A DNA stretch of 64,000 nt from an uncultured Lachnospiraceae bacterium (GTDB lineage: Bacteria; Bacillota; Clostridia; Lachnospirales; Lachnospiraceae). The position numbers and the translations under genes are program-made. Numbering within the stretch: the stretch's first letter is position 1; each line of letters starts with the position of its first letter. Positions 41,982 to 50,630 of the stretch are shown piece after piece. The notes under the pieces were generated by a model that was not told the origin of the DNA, did no database searches, and was given only the letters and a program-made list of their open reading frames with translations. Location: positions 1 through 64,000 of the forward strand of contig CAJTTZ010000016.1 in NCBI GenBank assembly GCA_910579505.1, given 5' to 3'.

Positions 41982-43900
41982 GTTCCGTCTTCCTCAAACA
42001 CCGCCTTTATAAACAGCCCGGTTTCTGGTATCTCCAATTCCAGCGATGTCTCCGTCCTGATTTCCCTTTCCTGTCCTTCGCCAATCTCCCATCCGGCAAA
42101 GCGATACCCTTCGCCGGCCGTTACCGAAAGCGTAATCGGATAGTCCGTAAAATACTCCCCCTGCCATCTTCCCTGTTCGTCAAGGGTCGGCGTGATCGTA
42201 TTTAAAGCTATCCGCCCTGCGCAAGGCTCTGCCGTTTCTATTTGGACAGGAGCAAGCACGCCTTCCAGTCCAAAGTTTTCTTTCAGATACTTCGCGGCGT
42301 ATGGCTTTCTGTTCTTTATAAATGCCCTGATATCCGCCACTTCCTCATCCAAGCCGTGCAGGCTTTCTCCACCGTAAAACCTTGTCAGGTGTGACTCTAG
42401 CGGCTCTCTCATCAGCGCAAGCCAGTCCTCAATCACCGGTTCCGTATTTCCCACCGAGAAAGTCTCGTTGGCGAGATCCATAAGCGTGATGGCAAACTGC
42501 TTTTTGAACGCGTCGCACTGACATAAGTTGAAAAATGCGGGGTTCCTCTCCATGGCATACTTAAGCACATCTTTTTCCACCGATTTTTCCTGCAGCGAGC
42601 TTGTGTTAACGTCAAACAGCATCCACCGCCATCTGCCGTCAGAACTTTTTACCCCCCCCCCTATATTTTCAGCCTGTTTGCGCGTTCTCCAAAAAGCCTC
42701 GTTCGTACCGGGCCAGTCTGCCCAGCTGCCGATATAAATCTCCGTGGCGTAGTAGTCAATATAGCTTTGCAGATCAATCGTATAACCGAGTGACTCGTAA
42801 TTCTTAGCCTCGTTAAAATCCGTATTCTGCAGATAATTTGTCATACTGACGTAAACCGACCAGTCCTCCTCGCTCTCCCGGGTCAGTCTGCCATTCTTAA
42901 TCATGATAATATTATCGTCGTCAACACCATAATAGTACCCAAGGAACGTATCTGTATATCTTTCGGTAAGCCAGTAGACACCCCAGTATTCACCGTTCAG
43001 AAACATGACGTACGGCTCATAATGCATCGTGCAGAAACTTCTGTCTTTTGTCAGGGTGGACACAAACATATCGCGGAACTTTGCAATGGTGTCCTGTCCG
43101 CCCGCCGTGAGCGTCACCGTATCCGCCATATATCCTGTTCCAAATAAATCTGCATAAAACCTCGCTGCCAGACTATAATTTTCCCTCGCGTACAGGTTCA
43201 GGCTTTTGGGCAGATAAGACCGGCTGCCGCCGCCCTGAATCCGAATGCCGCAGGACTGCTTAAGAAGCGCTTCCCTCTCGGTGTTAAAAATCTGGATATC
43301 CGCCGGGCGCTCCCATGCGAAACCGTGATTGTAAGAATTTGCGTTTTCCCACAGAGGCTCCCCGTTTTCATCAAGATTGGTCTCGTATTTACGTCCGAGG
43401 ACATAAATGCCTGTATCATAGTCAAAAAGATTTTCAGGGGCCGTCACTATGGACACGACATTCATGTCCTGATAGCCTGTCCTGCCCTCGTATCCGACAA
43501 AATAACTTTCTGTCCTAACTTTGCCGAAGTTTCCGTCCGCATCCCTGTAAGCCGCCCTCACTACTGTGCATTTATCCACAGGGTAGTCCGGCAGTTTATA
43601 TTTCGGATCGTCCGCCATATCAGTTCTCATGGAATATACATTCGGATGCGAAGTCGCATCATCTACAAAAATGGGGGTTGTATAGAGAATTGCATTTTCA
43701 TCCGGTTCCGAACCATCCAGCGTATAATAGATTTGTGTTCCAAAAGGAGCCGTCAGTCTCAGTTCAAAGGGCTCCTCATAAAACCCGGATTCTCTGGAAA
43801 AGCACAGATCTGCAGGAATGTATCTGTCGCACAAAAGAAGCAGTCCCAAAGCGCCGCATATCAATAACAGGCAAAACAACGCACGTTTCCGACTCATCAT
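41978..43900 (-). CDS. CotH-kinase-family protein with chitobiase-like and InlB-like modules
   Basis: A 640-residue exported protein. After an N-terminal membrane segment comes a chitobiase C-terminal-like beta domain (EPFELRLTAPFGTQIYYTLD, then GSEPDEN). The CotH domain spans about residues 150-530, with IRIQGGGSRSYLPKSLNLYA, YWLTERYTDTFLGYYYG and the metal-site region GRWRWMLFDVNTS. The C-terminus has an InlB-repeat-like strand set (GYRFAGWEIGEG). CotH proteins are atypical kinases that phosphorylate serine in secreted or spore-coat proteins. A run of ten G in the coding strand at 42652-42661 could switch it off by slippage. It is coupled by ATGA overlaps to DUF4956 before and GH5 after. 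Confidence 0.88.
   Translation of the reverse strand: MMSRKRALFCLLLICGALGLLLLCDRYIPADLCFSRESGFYEEPFELRLTAPFGTQIYYTLDGSEPDENAILYTTPIFVDDATSHPNVYSMRTDMADDPKYKLPDYPVDKCTVVRAAYRDADGNFGKVRTESYFVGYEGRTGYQDMNVVSIVTAPENLFDYDTGIYVLGRKYETNLDENGEPLWENANSYNHGFAWERPADIQIFNTEREALLKQSCGIRIQGGGSRSYLPKSLNLYARENYSLAARFYADLFGTGYMADTVTLTAGGQDTIAKFRDMFVSTLTKDRSFCTMHYEPYVMFLNGEYWGVYWLTERYTDTFLGYYYGVDDDNIIMIKNGRLTRESEEDWSVYVSMTNYLQNTDFNEAKNYESLGYTIDLQSYIDYYATEIYIGSWADWPGTNEAFWRTRKQAENIGGGVKSSDGRWRWMLFDVNTSSLQEKSVEKDVLKYAMERNPAFFNLCQCDAFKKQFAITLMDLANETFSVGNTEPVIEDWLALMREPLESHLTRFYGGESLHGLDEEVADIRAFIKNRKPYAAKYLKENFGLEGVLAPVQIETAEPCAGRIALNTITPTLDEQGRWQGEYFTDYPITLSVTAGEGYRFAGWEIGEGQEREIRTETSLELEIPETGLFIKAVFEEDGT
42652..42661 (-). 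repeat. G10 homopolymer in the CotH coding strand
   Basis: Ten consecutive C on the + strand, read as GGG GGG GGG G in the gene (Ile-Gly-Gly-Gly-Val, near residue 415 of 640). This is the longest G/C run noticed in the window and the kind of tract that mediates phase variation by slipped-strand mispairing. Confidence 0.9.
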
Positions 43901-44571
43901 CCTACCGTTTCCCCGGACTGGGCAACCCAGTTTACTGACTCGATACCCGGAACAGACAAAAGTGCATCCAGCACACCAAGATCAATTTCGCCCTTTGTCC
44001 CGATCTCACATATCATCTCCTCATGCTCCGCATCCTTGTTTGCAGTCCGCACCCGGAAACTGACAACATAAGGTTTCAGCTTCTCCTCAAACTGCTTCCT
44101 GTCAATGGCCTCTCCTCCCCCGTTTACGATCAGCAGATATCTGTTCCTGATTCCCGGTACCTTGCTGGAAAGAATCAAAACGGCCGCGATGAACAGCACC
44201 GTGGTAAATGTCAGCCGCCAGTTTTGCGAGCTTACACACAGTCCCTCAGCCATGGCCCAAAAAATAAACATGGTATCCCTGCTGTCCTTCACCGCCGTGC
44301 GGAAACGGACAATGGACAGCGCGCCAACCATGCCGAGCGACACGGCGATATTACTGCTGATCATCATCATTACCACCACAGTAATCAGGTGCATGATTAC
44401 AAGCGACCAATTAAACCTCCTGTTATACACTATTTTTTCCGAAGAAATATAGTACGTCAGGTAGATCACCATTCCGACCGCCAGACCGCACATCAGAATC
44501 AGCAGCGTTGTTCTCACACCGTAATCGCTGCTGTTCGTATAAAAATATCCAAGAACTTCTTCCTTTGACAT
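43897..44571 (-). CDS. DUF4956 membrane protein, copy 1
   Basis: A 224-residue protein with about four membrane segments in the first 135 residues (LLILMCGLAVGMVIYLTYYI and others) and a cytoplasmic C-terminal ferredoxin-like alpha/beta domain. The conserved central motif SLGMVGALSIVRFRTAVKDS and then DTMFIFWAMAEG defines the family. The function of DUF4956 is not established; the gene is repeatedly found beside VTC-domain and CotH genes, as here. The stop overlaps the CotH start by four bases. A second copy with the same motif is at 52254-52940. Confidence 0.88.
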   Translation of the reverse strand: MSKEEVLGYFYTNSSDYGVRTTLLILMCGLAVGMVIYLTYYISSEKIVYNRRFNWSLVIMHLITVVVMMMISSNIAVSLGMVGALSIVRFRTAVKDSRDTMFIFWAMAEGLCVSSQNWRLTFTTVLFIAAVLILSSKVPGIRNRYLLIVNGGGEAIDRKQFEEKLKPYVVSFRVRTANKDAEHEEMICEIGTKGEIDLGVLDALLSVPGIESVNWVAQSGETVG

Positions 44572-44586
44572 CGCAAATCTACTCCC

Positions 44587-45294
44587 TTAATAGTTAAAGT
44601 CATAGTAAACCGGCCGTCCGGCGCAGTATTTACTGCAAGTGCCCTGCGTCAGATGAAACTGCGAAAGCATGGCTGACAAAAACCCCATAAGCTTCCCGCT
44701 GTATTTCACTTCCAGAACCGCATCTTCCTTCATAACGGGCACATAGCGGACATCCGGCGAAAAGATATCCAGATTGGATTCCGAAGATCTGACATTCATA
44801 TCCAGCGTAATACGCGTGTCATACATAGGATACCTGTACGCCAGCCTGTCGTATGCAATCTGCACGACGGGACGGTACTGTCCCTGCGCCATGATACCAT
44901 AAGCCCTCAGACTTGTTTCGGAAACGTCATAATAGTGCTTTAACACCTTTATATTCCCGTGCGAGAGTTCGGCTGCATCGGACGCCGACACGATCAGGCT
45001 CAGTTTTTGCTGCCTGTCATCCGTTTTCTTCTTAATTTCCAGCTTACACAGGGACGCCTCTCCACCGTAAATCCGCAGACGTATCTTTTTACGGTCCATC
45101 ACACCCGCAAGCTTTTCCGAAAAGTCAGTCTGGCCCACAGAATCAAAGTAAAGGCTTCTCACCAGATACGGTCCCTTTGTGCAGTGCTCGTCCCTCTGCA
45201 GCAGCCTGTCCAGCTGGTCCCTTATCTCCAGGGCCCTGCCAAGCGGCACGATATATTTGATTTCCTTTCTCCGGGTATAAAGTTCTCTGCCCAT
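44587..45294 (-). CDS. VTC-domain (polyphosphate polymerase-type) protein, copy 1
   Basis: A 235-residue cytoplasmic protein with the VTC/CYTH-like triphosphate-tunnel fold. Typical elements: RRKEIKYIVP near the N-terminus, YLVRSLYFDSVGQTDFSEKL, KKIRLRIYGGEASLCKLEIK and the late VLEVKYSGKLMGFLS with a conserved lysine. In yeast, Vtc4 makes inorganic polyphosphate from ATP; bacterial members are short and their product is unproven. It starts a second transcription unit with its own promoter and is followed by DUF4956 after 15 bases. A second copy lies at 52942-53637. Confidence 0.87.
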   Translation of the reverse strand: MGRELYTRRKEIKYIVPLGRALEIRDQLDRLLQRDEHCTKGPYLVRSLYFDSVGQTDFSEKLAGVMDRKKIRLRIYGGEASLCKLEIKKKTDDRQQKLSLIVSASDAAELSHGNIKVLKHYYDVSETSLRAYGIMAQGQYRPVVQIAYDRLAYRYPMYDTRITLDMNVRSSESNLDIFSPDVRYVPVMKEDAVLEVKYSGKLMGFLSAMLSQFHLTQGTCSKYCAGRPVYYDFNY

Positions 45295-45357
45295 TATATG
45301 ATCCGGATTCCTCTCCCGCTTTCAAAAAACAGCGCTGCTATTTGGTAAATCCCAACA

Positions 45358-45386
45358 ATTATAGCATCAACGAACCTTGATTTCAA
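45358..45386 (-). promoter_or_regulatory. Sigma-A promoter inside the polysaccharide block
   Basis: On the minus strand TTGAAA (45381-45386), 17 bases, then TATAAT (45358-45363), in the 95-base gap between the GT2 gene and the first VTC gene. A small GC-rich hairpin followed by TTTTTT (45324-45337) lies in the leader and might attenuate transcription. Genes downstream could thus be transcribed apart from the synthase. Confidence 0.7.
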
Positions 45387-45389
45387 CCG

Positions 45390-47735
45390 CTATCCAAGCA
45401 GGCCGATCTCATTAAATTCTTCTGTCTTTGCGGCGCGCGCCTGCATGTTTTCCCCTTCCGCCTTCACTGCCGCCCTGTTCTGCACAGTCAGCCATGCGAG
45501 CAGCTCGTTTCTCGTCTTCCTGTCGTCCACCAGTTCTCTATAATTTACTACATTGTAGAGATGCAGACCCTTTCGGATCTCATTCTCAAATCGGCACTTC
45601 AAGACGATGCCATCCCTAACCTCCAACTGCAAATCCTCCGGCATACCGTCGTCTTCCACTGTCACGCAGACATAGTTAAAGTCAAAGACTTTCACAGTGT
45701 CAATTCCTTCGTTCAGGCAGCGCACATGCTCGTCAATCAGAACGCGCGGATAATTTCGTTTCTGGTAAAAGGGCGGGGTCACGCGCTTTTTCAGGTTCAG
45801 TTTCAAGTCTTCAAAACTTCCGCTGTCCTTCTTAATTTCCGTCGGAACCGTCGGGATTCTGTCATAGAGGATTCCGAGAAGTTCGTCGTAACTGCCGTTT
45901 ATGTCCGTGACCTTCATAGAGTAAATCCAATCGTCGTCCCGCTGACTCACATGCACCACCGAGGCAAACATATCCACATGATAGTCCTCCGTGTCCAGAA
46001 AGATTTCCACATTCTCATTCTCCTCGAAGAAATACGGCTTGGGGAGCGTCATGGAAATCCCCGCTTCCGAAGCGTCCCTCGTCATGCCAGTATACACTTC
46101 CCCCTTATACTTCACCTTGCAGGGCATATGCACCAGAACCCGCTCGGTCTTTCGGTAAGGTATCCTCCCGTCCACAAAAAACAGCGACATAACAAGCAGA
46201 AACAGATTGTTAATCAGCCAGAACAGCACCACAATCGGCCCGAAAGAACCGCTGTCGAGCATAATCAGCACACATCGCAGAATCCCCCAGACCGACAGCA
46301 CTATCAGAATCAAAAAAGGAATGGAGTAGAGGAAGTTCTTCCCCTTCTCGTTCTTCTGCCCGCCCTTGCTTGTCACCTTGAATTTTTTCATCGAAATACC
46401 CACCGACTCAAACAGCACAGGCAGCAGCATATACGGGAAAAGAACCGTCTCATAAATGCTCGTCCACTTGGTCGAGCGGATATTGCGCGAGAGCATCCGC
46501 AGGCTGATGTTGCTGCTTATATACATCGGCAGCCAGAAAATCAGCACCTGCGCCAGCGTGCACTTAAATACCATAAATCCAAACGTCGCGTACAGAATCG
46601 GCGACATAATGTATATCAGCCGTTTTAGGGGCGCATACCAGTACCAGACAGACGCCCAGTAATTCATCTTCTGCGAGAAATTCAGCTCCGACGCGGTAAA
46701 AATATGCATCTTTCTGCCCGTGGCAATCACACCCCTCGCCCAGCGCGTCCTCTGCTGTACCAGATCTTTTAAATCCTGCGGTGAAAGCCCCGACGCAAGC
46801 GGTTCCGCCGTGCCGAGACTCACATACTGTTTTTTCTCAATCAAAATGCCCGTGGCAAAGTCTTCCGTGATGGCCCCGGTATAGAAACCGCCTATCGCCT
46901 CCAGCGCCTCCCTGGAAAGCACCGTGTTGGAACCGCCGTAAATGACGCTGTTCGTCTTTGTGCGCGCCACCTGAATGTCTTTATAAAAATAGTCCTGCTC
47001 ATTTGGGATCCGGGACTCCGAATACAGATTAAACTGAAACAGATCCAGATTATAAAAACTTTGCGGGGACTGCAAAAAGCCGAGTTTGATTTTATCCTCC
47101 TCTTTCCTGTCCCTGTTTCTCAGTTCCGCATCCACAAAATAAGGGATCGTCTTCATCAAAAAGTTGCTTCTCGGAATCATATCCGCGTCAAAAGTAACCA
47201 CATAAGGCGAATCGGAATGCGCCAGCGCATTATTCAAATTTCCCGCTTTTGCCCCCTCGTGGTCCTCCCTGTCCAGATAATTGACGCCAAGCCGGTCCGC
47301 CAGCACACGCATTTCCTCCCTGTGCCCGTCGTCGCACAGATAAATATGCACCTTTTTCGGATCGGGATACTTCATTCTCGTACATCCCCGCAGCGTTTTG
47401 TAGAGCAGTTCCACATCCTCGCTGTAAGTCGCGACAAAAACGTCCACATCCGGGAACGCGTCTGACGGCAGATTCTCCGGGAACGGATATCCCTCCACCG
47501 AATACATGTTGGCATAGTGGACAAAAGCCTCCACCATGCCGAGCACTTCCACCACAAGCAGCGCAATGCCCGCAACGATGGACACGATTCCGTACTCAAA
47601 AGGAATCGTAAAGAAGACTCTCCACATCAGGTACATGATGGTGAAAAACATATTCAGCAAAAACCAGATCTTTCCCTTCCAGTTATGGAAAAAGCCGCGC
47701 ATATACGCGCCGAAGCTTTCTCTTTCCCGCGCCAT
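45390..47735 (-). CDS. Cellulose-synthase-like GT2 glycosyltransferase with PilZ and second PilZ-like module
   Basis: A 781-residue processive glycosyltransferase of BcsA type. Two or three membrane helices come first; the catalytic domain has FVATYSEDVE (Asp107), TFDADMIP (183-185), ITEDFA (291-292) and LVQQRTRWARG (327-332); further helices (about 360-525) form the channel. A PilZ domain follows, with RKTER (528-532) and DASEAG (554-559), the RxxxR and (D/N)xSxxG pair that bind c-di-GMP. A further module at about 655-750 starts with RNYPR but lacks the second motif. It probably makes a beta-1,4-glucan. It adjoins the acylation genes, three bases after the DHHW gene. Confidence 0.93.
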   Translation of the reverse strand: MARERESFGAYMRGFFHNWKGKIWFLLNMFFTIMYLMWRVFFTIPFEYGIVSIVAGIALLVVEVLGMVEAFVHYANMYSVEGYPFPENLPSDAFPDVDVFVATYSEDVELLYKTLRGCTRMKYPDPKKVHIYLCDDGHREEMRVLADRLGVNYLDREDHEGAKAGNLNNALAHSDSPYVVTFDADMIPRSNFLMKTIPYFVDAELRNRDRKEEDKIKLGFLQSPQSFYNLDLFQFNLYSESRIPNEQDYFYKDIQVARTKTNSVIYGGSNTVLSREALEAIGGFYTGAITEDFATGILIEKKQYVSLGTAEPLASGLSPQDLKDLVQQRTRWARGVIATGRKMHIFTASELNFSQKMNYWASVWYWYAPLKRLIYIMSPILYATFGFMVFKCTLAQVLIFWLPMYISSNISLRMLSRNIRSTKWTSIYETVLFPYMLLPVLFESVGISMKKFKVTSKGGQKNEKGKNFLYSIPFLILIVLSVWGILRCVLIMLDSGSFGPIVVLFWLINNLFLLVMSLFFVDGRIPYRKTERVLVHMPCKVKYKGEVYTGMTRDASEAGISMTLPKPYFFEENENVEIFLDTEDYHVDMFASVVHVSQRDDDWIYSMKVTDINGSYDELLGILYDRIPTVPTEIKKDSGSFEDLKLNLKKRVTPPFYQKRNYPRVLIDEHVRCLNEGIDTVKVFDFNYVCVTVEDDGMPEDLQLEVRDGIVLKCRFENEIRKGLHLYNVVNYRELVDDRKTRNELLAWLTVQNRAAVKAEGENMQARAAKTEEFNEIGLLG

Positions 47736-47737
47736 CG

Positions 47738-49012
47738 CTATTCCCCCTTAAAGAAGTTAAAGGCATCCCCGTTAATATTGTAGGGATAGATTTCCATTAT
47801 GATATAATCAAATTTATTTTCCTTCACATAGCTTTCAATATCCAGCACGTGCGATTCCTCCAGCGACCAGATGGCGTCCAGCTCGCCGCACATGGGCGCG
47901 AGAAATACCATCATTGGAGAAAAATAGGAGTCCCTGATCGCAAAGATTTTCACACCGTCCGGGTTGTCCTCATTGACAATGTGCTCGTAAGGCCGCAGGC
48001 CGTTGAGATACAGGGAATACTGGGAATCGCTGTAGATATCGTCGTGCTCTAGAAGCACATCCGTATCCATCAGGGACTCTGTGGTAGGGCCGCGGAAATG
48101 CTGCGTTACATCCGTCACGCCCATACAGTGCCTGTCGAATTTGTTCTCAAATGTGGGCCAAAGCGCTTCGAAATCTTCCAGCCCGCTGAAATTGGCCCCC
48201 GTCTTTCGCCCCATGGAACCAAGCATGCCCTGACGGTAAGTCACCCGCTCATAATTTGCCGGATCCATATAAAACCCGTCCGGGTCAAGCCCCGCGTCAA
48301 ATTTTTCATTCATCTGTTCCACCAGAATCTGCGTCGCGGCAAAAGCGGCCGGAATCGTCCAGTGGTGGTCTGTCTTAAAAAACGCGTCCTGTATCGAAAG
48401 TTCTTCGTTCGGGATGTACTTTCTGCAGTCCACCGTCTCTATTCCATAACGGTTCATGTAAAACAGCGTCTCGTCCACAATCGTGTCCGGGTCGTTGACG
48501 GGCATTCCCGTGCGGAAATTCGTCTCGCCGCGCACATACTTTCCCGGCGTCACAAAGAACAGAACCTTCGTCCCGTTCGGTTCCACGCAGTCCTGCAGGC
48601 GGCGCATCCTTCTGGCATATTCCTCCGCATCATTTGTGTCTTCCCGGAAAAAAGATGCGTAGTGCAGATAGCCGTCCTCATCCTTGATATAGCTGAAATT
48701 GTTAAATTCCCGCTTGTCCAAAAGCACCTGTATATAGGAATAGGTCTCAATAAACTCCATCCGCCCGTACATGGAACTGATAATGCTCGCATCCAGGGCC
48801 GATACGGTCTTTGCAATCGTATCCTGTGCCGTCTCAGGAGAAATGCCGTCGGCCAGACTCTCCTCCACCGTCTCCACCCACGCATCGCCGCCATACCAGG
48901 CATTCAATCCGGCATAGCCAAACACGCCGGCCAGAAAAAGTACGGCAAATATGTTTTTTCGCAATATATAGGCCCGCAACGGGTTCTTTTTTCTTCTTCT
49001 TTTTCCTGCCAC
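47738..49012 (-). CDS. DHHW/AlgJ-like SGNH-type protein for polysaccharide acylation
   Basis: A 424-residue protein with an N-terminal membrane anchor (RKNIFAVLFLAGVFGYAGLN) and an extracytoplasmic domain. The diagnostic FFKTDHHWTIPAAF is at residues 212-225, with VLFFVTPGKYVRG before it and FAIRDSYFSPMMVFLAPMCG after it, the serine of the latter being the likely SGNH-type nucleophile. AlgJ/AlgX/CcsH-like proteins work with MBOAT proteins to move acetyl groups onto exported glycans. The start is GTG 49012 with GGGG eight bases upstream. It lies between the MBOAT and GT2 genes with gaps of 12 and 2 bases. Confidence 0.88.
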   Translation of the reverse strand: MAGKRRRKKNPLRAYILRKNIFAVLFLAGVFGYAGLNAWYGGDAWVETVEESLADGISPETAQDTIAKTVSALDASIISSMYGRMEFIETYSYIQVLLDKREFNNFSYIKDEDGYLHYASFFREDTNDAEEYARRMRRLQDCVEPNGTKVLFFVTPGKYVRGETNFRTGMPVNDPDTIVDETLFYMNRYGIETVDCRKYIPNEELSIQDAFFKTDHHWTIPAAFAATQILVEQMNEKFDAGLDPDGFYMDPANYERVTYRQGMLGSMGRKTGANFSGLEDFEALWPTFENKFDRHCMGVTDVTQHFRGPTTESLMDTDVLLEHDDIYSDSQYSLYLNGLRPYEHIVNEDNPDGVKIFAIRDSYFSPMMVFLAPMCGELDAIWSLEESHVLDIESYVKENKFDYIIMEIYPYNINGDAFNFFKGE

Positions 49013-49024
49013 AAAGCTACCCCG

Positions 49025-50440
49025 CTAGAAATTAAAGTAAATAAACGGATTATATGTTCCGCTTGCCATATAAGCCACGCATACGACCAGAAGTATCATC
49101 AGACCGATCGGATAAGTCAAAACACCTACCCGGCTGATCAGCGATTTCGGATTTTTATACAGAATTTCATTCATATTCCTGGCAACCGGCATGGAGAAAA
49201 GAATGCCCAGTACAAGAAAAACAAAATTCTCCCGCAGCATCATCACCGCCAGGTCGCTGTAAAAGCCATTGTTATTTACGCCGAGCATATTCATAAAAAA
49301 CCGTCCCGCCTGATATAGGTTGTCCGCGCGGAACACCACCCAGAGCGCATTGACAATCATCAGCGTATAAAAATGCCTTACGAATCTGCTCTTTATCTTT
49401 TTCGGATATTCGAAAAACCGCTCCGCAAGCTGGAAGACAAAGTACATCAGCCCCCAGAAAAGAAATGTCCAGTTCGCGCCGTGCCAGATACCTGTCAGGA
49501 GCCACACCACGAGCATATTGCGAACCATAAAGTCCTGATTTTTCACGCGGCTGCCGCCGAGCGGGAAATAGACATATTCCCGAAACCAGTCCGTCAGGGA
49601 AATATGCCACCTTTTCCAGAAATCCGAAATGGATTCCGCAATGTACGGATAGTTAAAGTTCTCGGGGAACTTAAATCCAAAACAGAGCCCAAGCCCGATT
49701 GCCATATCGGAATAGGCCGAAAAGTCATAATAAATCTGCAGGCTGTAGGAAATGCTGCCAAGCCACGCCAGCATCACCGGCACAGCCATTCTCTCCGTGC
49801 CGATCATCGACCAGCGGAAGATATTGTCCGCCATTCCCGCAAAACAGTTGGAGAGCAGAATTTTCTTGCCAAGTCCCACTGTAAACCGGCTGATTCCCAT
49901 GGAAAACATGTCAAAGTTCGATTTCCTGCGGCGGATCTGCTCCGCTATCGTATTGTACTGGATAATCGGTCCGGCAATCAGCTGCGGGAAAAAGGAAATG
50001 TAGAGCCCCACATAGAAGGGATTCTCCGCCTTAACCGTCCCACGGTACACATCCACCACATAGGACATCGCCTGGAAGGTAAAAAAGGAAATGCCGATAG
50101 GCAGCGGCAGCGACACCGATTCCACGCCGAATATCTCCATCACAAAACCCAGATATTTAAACACAAACAAGGTCGCAAGATTCAAGGCGACCGCAAGAAA
50201 CAATACAGCCTTTCTGCTGCCCTCTCCCCTAAGCTTCTGCACCATCCCCGCCAGCAGGGAATTGACAAGTATGGATGCGATCATCAAAAGCACGTACAGC
50301 GGTTCTCCCCAGGCGTAAAAAATGAGACTGGCAAGCAGCAGAATCACATTCTGGCACGCCCTGGAAAAGAAGAACATGTAGTACAAAATCAGTACAGCCG
50401 GGAAGAAGATGAACAAAAATACGATACTGGAAAAAAGCAT
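49025..50440 (-). CDS. MBOAT-family O-acyltransferase (AlgI/DltB type)
   Basis: A 471-residue membrane protein with about ten or more helices. The MBOAT signature histidine is His320 in LLTGIWHGANWTFLFWG, and the upstream WKRWHISLTDWFREYVYFPL block is typical of AlgI and its relatives. In alginate and acetylated-cellulose loci this protein carries the acyl group across the membrane and hands it to an AlgJ/AlgX-like partner, here the DHHW protein encoded next. Context therefore points to O-acylation of the GT2 product rather than teichoic acid alanylation, since dltA and dltC are absent. Confidence 0.93.
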   Translation of the reverse strand: MLFSSIVFLFIFFPAVLILYYMFFFSRACQNVILLLASLIFYAWGEPLYVLLMIASILVNSLLAGMVQKLRGEGSRKAVLFLAVALNLATLFVFKYLGFVMEIFGVESVSLPLPIGISFFTFQAMSYVVDVYRGTVKAENPFYVGLYISFFPQLIAGPIIQYNTIAEQIRRRKSNFDMFSMGISRFTVGLGKKILLSNCFAGMADNIFRWSMIGTERMAVPVMLAWLGSISYSLQIYYDFSAYSDMAIGLGLCFGFKFPENFNYPYIAESISDFWKRWHISLTDWFREYVYFPLGGSRVKNQDFMVRNMLVVWLLTGIWHGANWTFLFWGLMYFVFQLAERFFEYPKKIKSRFVRHFYTLMIVNALWVVFRADNLYQAGRFFMNMLGVNNNGFYSDLAVMMLRENFVFLVLGILFSMPVARNMNEILYKNPKSLISRVGVLTYPIGLMILLVVCVAYMASGTYNPFIYFNF

Positions 50441-50463
50441 ACCGCATCTCCTTTCTCCTGTTC

Positions 50464-50622
50464 CTATTTTTTCCTATATTTTCTGTAACCGAGAAGAAAG
50501 AGGACCAGCCCTGCCAGGCAGGCAATCCGTATGCCGTTTATCACAGGCGGATCGTTTAACGCTGACAGAAAATAATCCCTTTCCTGCACTGCCTCCGCGG
50601 CAATTTTTGTGAGCAGTACCAT
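50464..50622 (-). CDS. Small single-pass membrane protein, 52 residues
   Basis: A short open frame between the CotH and MBOAT genes. It starts at ATG 50622 (MVLLTKIAAEAVQERDYFLS) and ends at TAG 50464-50466. Residues 28-45 form one membrane helix (GIRIACLAGLVLFLLGY) followed by a basic tail YRKYRKK, indicating the C-terminus inside. The start lies eight bases after the CotH stop, and AAAGGA at the end of the CotH gene is a possible ribosome site. It was found by reading the gap. Function unknown; it may be an accessory subunit of the acyltransferase or synthase. It could also be chance, though its position and topology argue for a gene. Confidence 0.6.
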   Translation of the reverse strand: MVLLTKIAAEAVQERDYFLSALNDPPVINGIRIACLAGLVLFLLGYRKYRKK

Positions 50623-50630
50623 AAACCCGA

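Noticed and set aside
45561..50488. Several + strand frames of 355-406 codons
   Set aside because: All are antisense to the GT2, DHHW and MBOAT genes and are rich in H, R and Q without motifs.
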